DNA of 64,000 bases, from contig NZ_LQIX01000056.1 in NCBI RefSeq assembly GCF_001500045.1, forward strand, positions 62,001 to 126,000, given 5' to 3'. This DNA comes from Mycobacterium sp. GA-1199 (GTDB lineage: Bacteria; Actinomycetota; Actinomycetes; Mycobacteriales; Mycobacteriaceae). Position 1 is the first letter of the stretch; each line of letters opens with the position of its first letter. Below the pieces are notes generated by a model that saw only the letters and a list, made by a program, of their open reading frames with translations, was not told where the DNA came from and did no database searches. The position numbers and the translations under genes were made by a program. Positions 60,437 to 64,000 of the stretch are shown one piece after another.

Positions 60437-61582
60437 GTGTCTGAACAACCGGTGCAACGCGCCCAGGATGGTGTCGGTAAGGACGCGGCTTCTCCCGCGA
60501 TAGTTCCCGAAAACGCCTATGCGCCAGGGGGATTCCGAGCACAGAGCCGGTTCAGTGATCCCGCGGCCGATCCGCCGCCGGAATGGACGGCGTCCACACC
60601 GCCCCGCGGCCTTCCGGTGCTGTCCCCACCATCGGACATCGCCGATCCCGACCCGGCGCCGTATCTCGATCTCTCGACCGTCGCGCTGCTCGGCGAACCC
60701 GAACGCGCGCCTTCCGAGGGCTGGCGCAAGTGGCTGTATTACGCGTCGTTTCGATTGGTCAACCTCGGTGACGGACCGAAGGTGCGGCGCCGCCAGGCGC
60801 TCACCGCCGAAATTCAGCGCCCGTTGCGCGGGTGCCACCGCATCGCGGTGTTGTCGCTCAAGGGTGGGGTCGGCAAGACGACGATCACCGCGACGCTGGG
60901 CGCGACGCTGGCTTCACTTCGCGGCGACCGCGTCATCGCCGTCGACGCGAATCCCGACCGCGGCACGCTGAGCGAGAAGGTGCCGCTGGAGACGCCGGCC
61001 ACGGTGCGGCATCTGCTGCGCGACGCTCAAGGCGTCAAGGCCTACAGCGACGTCCGCGCCTACACCTCACAGGGCCCGAGCCGGCTGGAGGTGCTCGCCT
61101 CCGAAAGCGACCCCGCGGTGTCGGAGGCGTTCAGCTCCGACGACTACAGCCGCACCCTCGAGGTGCTCGAGCGCTTCTACAGCCTGGTGCTCACCGACTG
61201 CGGCACGGGGCTGATGCACTCGGCCATGGCGGCGGTGCTGTCCAAAGCCGACACTCTGGTGGTGATCAGTTCCGGTTCGGTTGACGGCGCGCGCAGCGCG
61301 TCGGCGACGTTGGACTGGCTGGACGCCCACGGGCATCAGGACATGGTGCGCAACTCGATCGCGGTGATCAACGCGGTGCGCCCGCGGTCGGGGAAGGTGG
61401 ACATGAAGAAGGTGGTCGACCACTTCAGCCGGCGGTGCCGGGCGGTGCTCGAAGTGCCCTTCGATCCACACCTCGAGGAAGGGGCCGAGATCAGCCTCGA
61501 CCGGCTCAAGCCGGAAACCAGGGCGGCGTTGCTCGAACTTGCTGCCGAGGTCGCGGCCGGATTCCCCGGCGCGCGACGCTAG
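60437..61582 (+). CDS. MinD/ParA-like ATPase (Rv0530-like)
   Basis: The protein has 381 residues from a GTG start. A Pro-rich N-terminus (about 1-100) is followed by the deviant Walker A motif LSLKGGVGKTTITATLG, VDANPDRGTLSEK and VLTDCGTGL. This is close to the ATPase part of ESX-linked EspI-type proteins. It may position or regulate a membrane machine. It starts 66 bp after ccsA and is probably separate from it. Confidence 0.9.
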   Translation: MSEQPVQRAQDGVGKDAASPAIVPENAYAPGGFRAQSRFSDPAADPPPEWTASTPPRGLPVLSPPSDIADPDPAPYLDLSTVALLGEPERAPSEGWRKWLYYASFRLVNLGDGPKVRRRQALTAEIQRPLRGCHRIAVLSLKGGVGKTTITATLGATLASLRGDRVIAVDANPDRGTLSEKVPLETPATVRHLLRDAQGVKAYSDVRAYTSQGPSRLEVLASESDPAVSEAFSSDDYSRTLEVLERFYSLVLTDCGTGLMHSAMAAVLSKADTLVVISSGSVDGARSASATLDWLDAHGHQDMVRNSIAVINAVRPRSGKVDMKKVVDHFSRRCRAVLEVPFDPHLEEGAEISLDRLKPETRAALLELAAEVAAGFPGARR

Positions 61583-61592
61583 AACCGCGCGG

Positions 61593-61754
61593 TCACGGTC
61601 TCGGGTTGTCTTCCTGGCCGAGCCGACGCAGGAATTCTGGATCGTCGTCCGGCCCGATCACCCGGGTGCGCGGACGGCTCGAAGACACTCGCGTCAGTCG
61701 CCAGCCGACATACGCCAGCGTGCACAACACGAGAATCAGGAGCAGATACGCCAC
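61593..61754 (-). CDS. Small membrane protein, 53 residues (Rv0530A-like)
   Basis: The GTG at 61754 has a perfect AAGGAGG ribosome binding site 10 bp upstream on the minus strand. The product starts VAYLLLILVLCTLAYVGWRL, a single membrane helix. A basic and acidic tail with RVIGPDDDPEFLRRLG then follows. The good ribosome binding site and the clean membrane-tail layout make it a real gene, although it is very short. It converges on the MinD-like gene. The function is unknown. Confidence 0.8.
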   Translation of the reverse strand: MAYLLLILVLCTLAYVGWRLTRVSSSRPRTRVIGPDDDPEFLRRLGQEDNPRP

Positions 61755-61806
61755 GAGAACAAAACCTCCTTGGTTCGAATATACGCGTCATCGGTAGGCT
61801 CGGTTC

Positions 61807-62118
61807 GTGTCCGACGGTCGCCAGGGAACTCGCCTCGTGGTCGACGTGCTGGCCTATGTGCTGGCACGGCTTCTGCTCGTCGCGGCGGTCGCCGCGGCGA
61901 TTCTCGGTGCCGGACATCTGCTCGGCCTGCGCGAATTCCCGCTCATCGTCGCGTTGCTCTTCGCGTTGGTGATCGCACTGCCACTGGGCATCTGGCTGTT
62001 CGCCCCGCTCCGGCGCCGCGCCACCGAGAGCATCGCGGCCTTCGACGAACGAAGGCGCCGCGACCGGGAGCAGCTACAGGCCAGGCTGCGGGGCGAAGAC
62101 CCACCGGCCCGCGGATGA
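61807..62118 (+). CDS. DUF4229-like two-helix membrane protein (Rv0531-like)
   Basis: The protein has 103 residues from a GTG start. Two transmembrane segments are seen (VLARLLLVAAVAAAILGAGH and PLIVALLFALVIALPLGIWL). A charged helix rich in Arg and Glu (RRRDREQLQARLRG) ends it. It diverges from the 53-residue membrane protein with 52 bp between starts. The function is unknown. Confidence 0.82.
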   Translation: MSDGRQGTRLVVDVLAYVLARLLLVAAVAAAILGAGHLLGLREFPLIVALLFALVIALPLGIWLFAPLRRRATESIAAFDERRRRDREQLQARLRGEDPPARG

Positions 62119-62218
62119 CCACATCGGTGCGGGTCGACACGGTGGGCTGATGCGCCGACCCGCCGTCGTACTCGTCGGTAGATTGCGCTTCACGCCTCCG
62201 GCCGGGTAAGACACCAAC

Positions 62219-62563
62219 ATGATTTCGCCTAAAGAGCTATACAAGCGATGGCTAGACGAATTGTGGGCGGGAGATCCCGTTGCGGCCGAGCTGGTCACCG
62301 ACGGATTCTCGGGGCATTGGCCGGGCCGGGAGGTTCGTGGGCCTGCCGAACTGCAGGCGGTTGTCGGAGAGACCCATCAGATGCTCAGCGATCTGAAGTT
62401 CGTGATCGAAGTGGAGCCGTTCGTCGACGGTGACATGCTGGCGGCCAGGTGGATCGGTACGGGCGCGGCCCAGGACGGACCGAAGCGGTTCACCGGTAAC
62501 GACATCCTGCGCATCGAAAACGGCCGCTTCGCCGAGTACTGGACCGGAACCAGCACCGGCTAA
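62219..62563 (+). CDS. SnoaL/NTF2-like small protein
   Basis: The protein has 114 residues. The cone-shaped SnoaL-like fold is suggested by LYKRWLDELWAGDPVAAELV, then FVIEVEPFVDGDMLAARW, and IENGRFAEYWTGT near the end. Members are polyketide cyclases, small isomerases or binders. It overlaps the convergent gene by 4 bp. The substrate is unknown. Confidence 0.82.
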   Translation: MISPKELYKRWLDELWAGDPVAAELVTDGFSGHWPGREVRGPAELQAVVGETHQMLSDLKFVIEVEPFVDGDMLAARWIGTGAAQDGPKRFTGNDILRIENGRFAEYWTGTSTG

Positions 62564-63267
62564 CCCCCAGCCGCATCCCGTAGCACCTGCTGGAGCTTGT
62601 CAAGGGGATCGCCGGAGCCGGGATCCAGCCGCAACGCGTCGCGGGGCGTGTCGGCATCGGGCACCGCGGGCGCGGGGGCCGGCGCCTGCGGTGGTGGGGG
62701 CGGCGTCAGCGGTGGCGGCGGCGGGGGCGGAGCGGTCAGTCCGGCCAGCTTGGCCTGCAGCCGCGGTGCCGCGTCGTGGCGTACGGCCCGCCGCTCGGGG
62801 TCGGGATCGGTGTTTCCTTCAAAACAGCCGTCGGGCGCGTTTTCGACGAGGTCGAGTGCGCTGAGGTATCGGTCGCGCGCCGCGTCGGGCCGGTTCTCCC
62901 ACGCGTCGATGTCGCCTTGGCGCTCGCGGACGAGTTCCAGGTTGATCAGCACGGGACACGACCGATGCTGCGCGGTGCGACCGAGCGCTTCGGAGAAGTG
63001 AGCGTCGGCGTCGGCGAGACGGTCGTCGAGCACCGCGAGCGTGCCGGCCGCGAACGGCGCCTTCGCGGGTTCGACGATGTTGAGCAGGCCCATCACCGCG
63101 ACGTCGCCGCGCAGTGCATCGGCGTCGCGCGCGGCGAAGTTCGACACCGCCGAGTGACCGGCCACCACAGCGGAGATGAGCTTCAGCGCGATCACCAGCG
63201 CCACGATGACGACGGGGGCCGAGAACAGCAGTAACCGGCGGCGCAGCCGCAACCGAGAGGGACGCAT
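62560..63267 (-). CDS. Single-pass membrane protein with TPR-like helices, VWA-cluster member
   Basis: The protein has 235 residues. A basic start (RLRLRRRLLLF) and one membrane helix precede a helical domain (about 45-160) reminiscent of TPR repeats (FSEALGRTAQHRSCPVLINL). A long Pro-rich stretch follows (TAPPPPPPPLTPPPPP). The start shares one base with the stop of the VWA-protein gene upstream. In actinobacteria such genes go with MoxR-VWA clusters. The function is unknown. Confidence 0.75.
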   Translation of the reverse strand: MRPSRLRLRRRLLLFSAPVVIVALVIALKLISAVVAGHSAVSNFAARDADALRGDVAVMGLLNIVEPAKAPFAAGTLAVLDDRLADADAHFSEALGRTAQHRSCPVLINLELVRERQGDIDAWENRPDAARDRYLSALDLVENAPDGCFEGNTDPDPERRAVRHDAAPRLQAKLAGLTAPPPPPPPLTPPPPPQAPAPAPAVPDADTPRDALRLDPGSGDPLDKLQQVLRDAAGG

Positions 63268-64000
63268 CAGATCACCTCGTCCCGCCGGGCCGAGCGGCTG
63301 GTCCGGAACTCGCGCAGCGTGAGGTAGATCTCGAACAGCAACAGCACCGCGGCCACCATGGCGAAGACCCAGTACAGGTCGGTGCGATCAACGGCGGTGG
63401 CGCTGGCCTGCGCCGACGAGACACCGTCCACATCGGGGGCGTCATCGGTGACCGCGCGCGCGGTATCGCGAGGGACGAACGGCACGCCGAGTTGATCGGC
63501 GACGGCCTGCAGACGCGAATCGTCGCGGGTCGCGCCGTAACCGAACACCGCGCCGCCGTCCACCGAACCGGGCACCGGATCGAACTCGCCCTGCGGGGCC
63601 TGGGACCCGGGTGCGCCGGAGCCGAAGTAGAACACCAGGTTCTGTGCGCCCGGGTTGCGCTGGCCCGCGGCGATCAACTGGTAACGCAGGACGTTCGCGG
63701 CGGCTGCCGCGTTCACCTCGCCCGCGGCGGTGTCGGGGGAGGCGGTGACGGCCGCGACCACCGGCTTGAGGCTCCAGTTGTCTTCGGACAGCGGCCATTC
63801 CACCGAGGAGCGCGCGGCGAACGTGATGAGGGCGAAGCGCGCCTGCGGGTAGTGGTCGATGAGCGCGGCGACGTCGTCGCGGATGTCGGCGATCGCCGAG
63901 TCGGTGGAGCGGTCGACGATCAAGAACACGTTGGGTGTCGCCTCGCCGTCCGAGCTCGTCGTGGCCGACTCCCCGGCGTCACCGCCGAGGGCGGGCCGGG
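63267..64000 (-). CDS. VWA-domain membrane protein (C-terminal part, cut by window edge)
   Basis: The frame is open from the right edge (64000) to the stop at 63267. The visible part begins inside a von Willebrand A domain: NVFLIVDRSTDSAIADIRDD, where DRSTD stands for the DxSxS metal site but with Asp in the last place. FALITFAARSSVEWPLS and NLVFYFGSGAPGS follow. One transmembrane helix (DLYWVFAMVAAVLLLFEIYL) stands near the C-terminus. It likely belongs to a MoxR/VWA chaperone-type cluster. The true start is beyond the window. Confidence 0.8.
   Translation of the reverse strand, partial: RPALGGDAGESATTSSDGEATPNVFLIVDRSTDSAIADIRDDVAALIDHYPQARFALITFAARSSVEWPLSEDNWSLKPVVAAVTASPDTAAGEVNAAAAANVLRYQLIAAGQRNPGAQNLVFYFGSGAPGSQAPQGEFDPVPGSVDGGAVFGYGATRDDSRLQAVADQLGVPFVPRDTARAVTDDAPDVDGVSSAQASATAVDRTDLYWVFAMVAAVLLLFEIYLTLREFRTSRSARRDEVI

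Noticed and set aside
1..64000. CRISPR arrays, tRNA or rRNA genes, insertion sequences, prophage
   Set aside because: I saw no regularly spaced repeats with spacers, no tRNA cloverleaf ending, no rRNA blocks, and no transposase, integrase or phage proteins.

Overview
The window is high-GC actinobacterial DNA from a Mycobacterium, most likely a fast-growing Mycolicibacterium-type species. Gene order follows the M. tuberculosis Rv0465c–Rv0531 segment closely: ramB, thioesterase, icl, fadB2, Rv0473/Rv0474, hbhA, deoC, murB, L,D-transpeptidase, mshA, gpm, senX3-regX3, proC, bS22, a galE-like gene, hadD, serB1, hemACDB, hemL and a cytochrome c maturation operon. The mycolate methyltransferases (umaA/pcaA, cmaA2) and mmpS2/mmpL2 that I remember from the M. 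tuberculosis region are absent, which fits a non-pathogenic relative. Gene names and Rv numbers come from protein recognition, not from a database search.

Layout. 1–10.6 kb: a cut LuxR/AAA regulator, an AhpD-like protein, the glyoxylate-shunt regulator RamB with icl and fadB2, a frameshifted DUF559 gene, a TetR–PPK2 polyphosphate kinase pair and a DUF445 membrane protein. 10.6–18.5 kb: XRE regulator, HBHA, small envelope proteins, deoC, a sedolisin-type secreted protease, an LmeA-like protein and a nitrilase. 18.6–22.4 kb: an accessory guanidine module. A ureohydrolase and a sodium:solute symporter diverge, and each is preceded by its own guanidine riboswitch of a different class (guanidine-III and guanidine-I). 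23–29.6 kb: murB, Ldt5-type transpeptidase, SDR, ROK regulator, mshA (mycothiol). 29.7–41.3 kb: phosphoglycerate mutase, SenX3-RegX3 phosphate sensing, exopolyphosphatase, proC, small HTH, ribosomal bS22, epimerase-like protein and acyltransferase. 41.3–48.3 kb: hadD, serB1, glutaredoxin-like gene and hemA-C-D-B. 48.2–54.2 kb: small membrane proteins and an accessory block (DUF2236 oxygenase plus TetR, PNPOx-like protein, P450, Ddn-like protein). 54.3–60.4 kb: hemL joined by successive 4-bp overlaps to a phosphatase and the ResA-CcdA-ResB-CcsA system. 60.4–64 kb: MinD-like ATPase, small membrane proteins, SnoaL-like protein and the start of a VWA-domain cluster cut by the window edge.

The strongest signal is the guanidine island at 18.6–21.6 kb. 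It implies that the gene normally called agmatinase is a guanidine hydrolase and that the symporter carries guanidine. A second signal is a family of about 60-bp palindromic repeats with shared ends (7.6, 18.5, 29.6, 43.1 and 57.1 kb). One copy sits in frame inside ccdA and supplies 21 residues of a loop.
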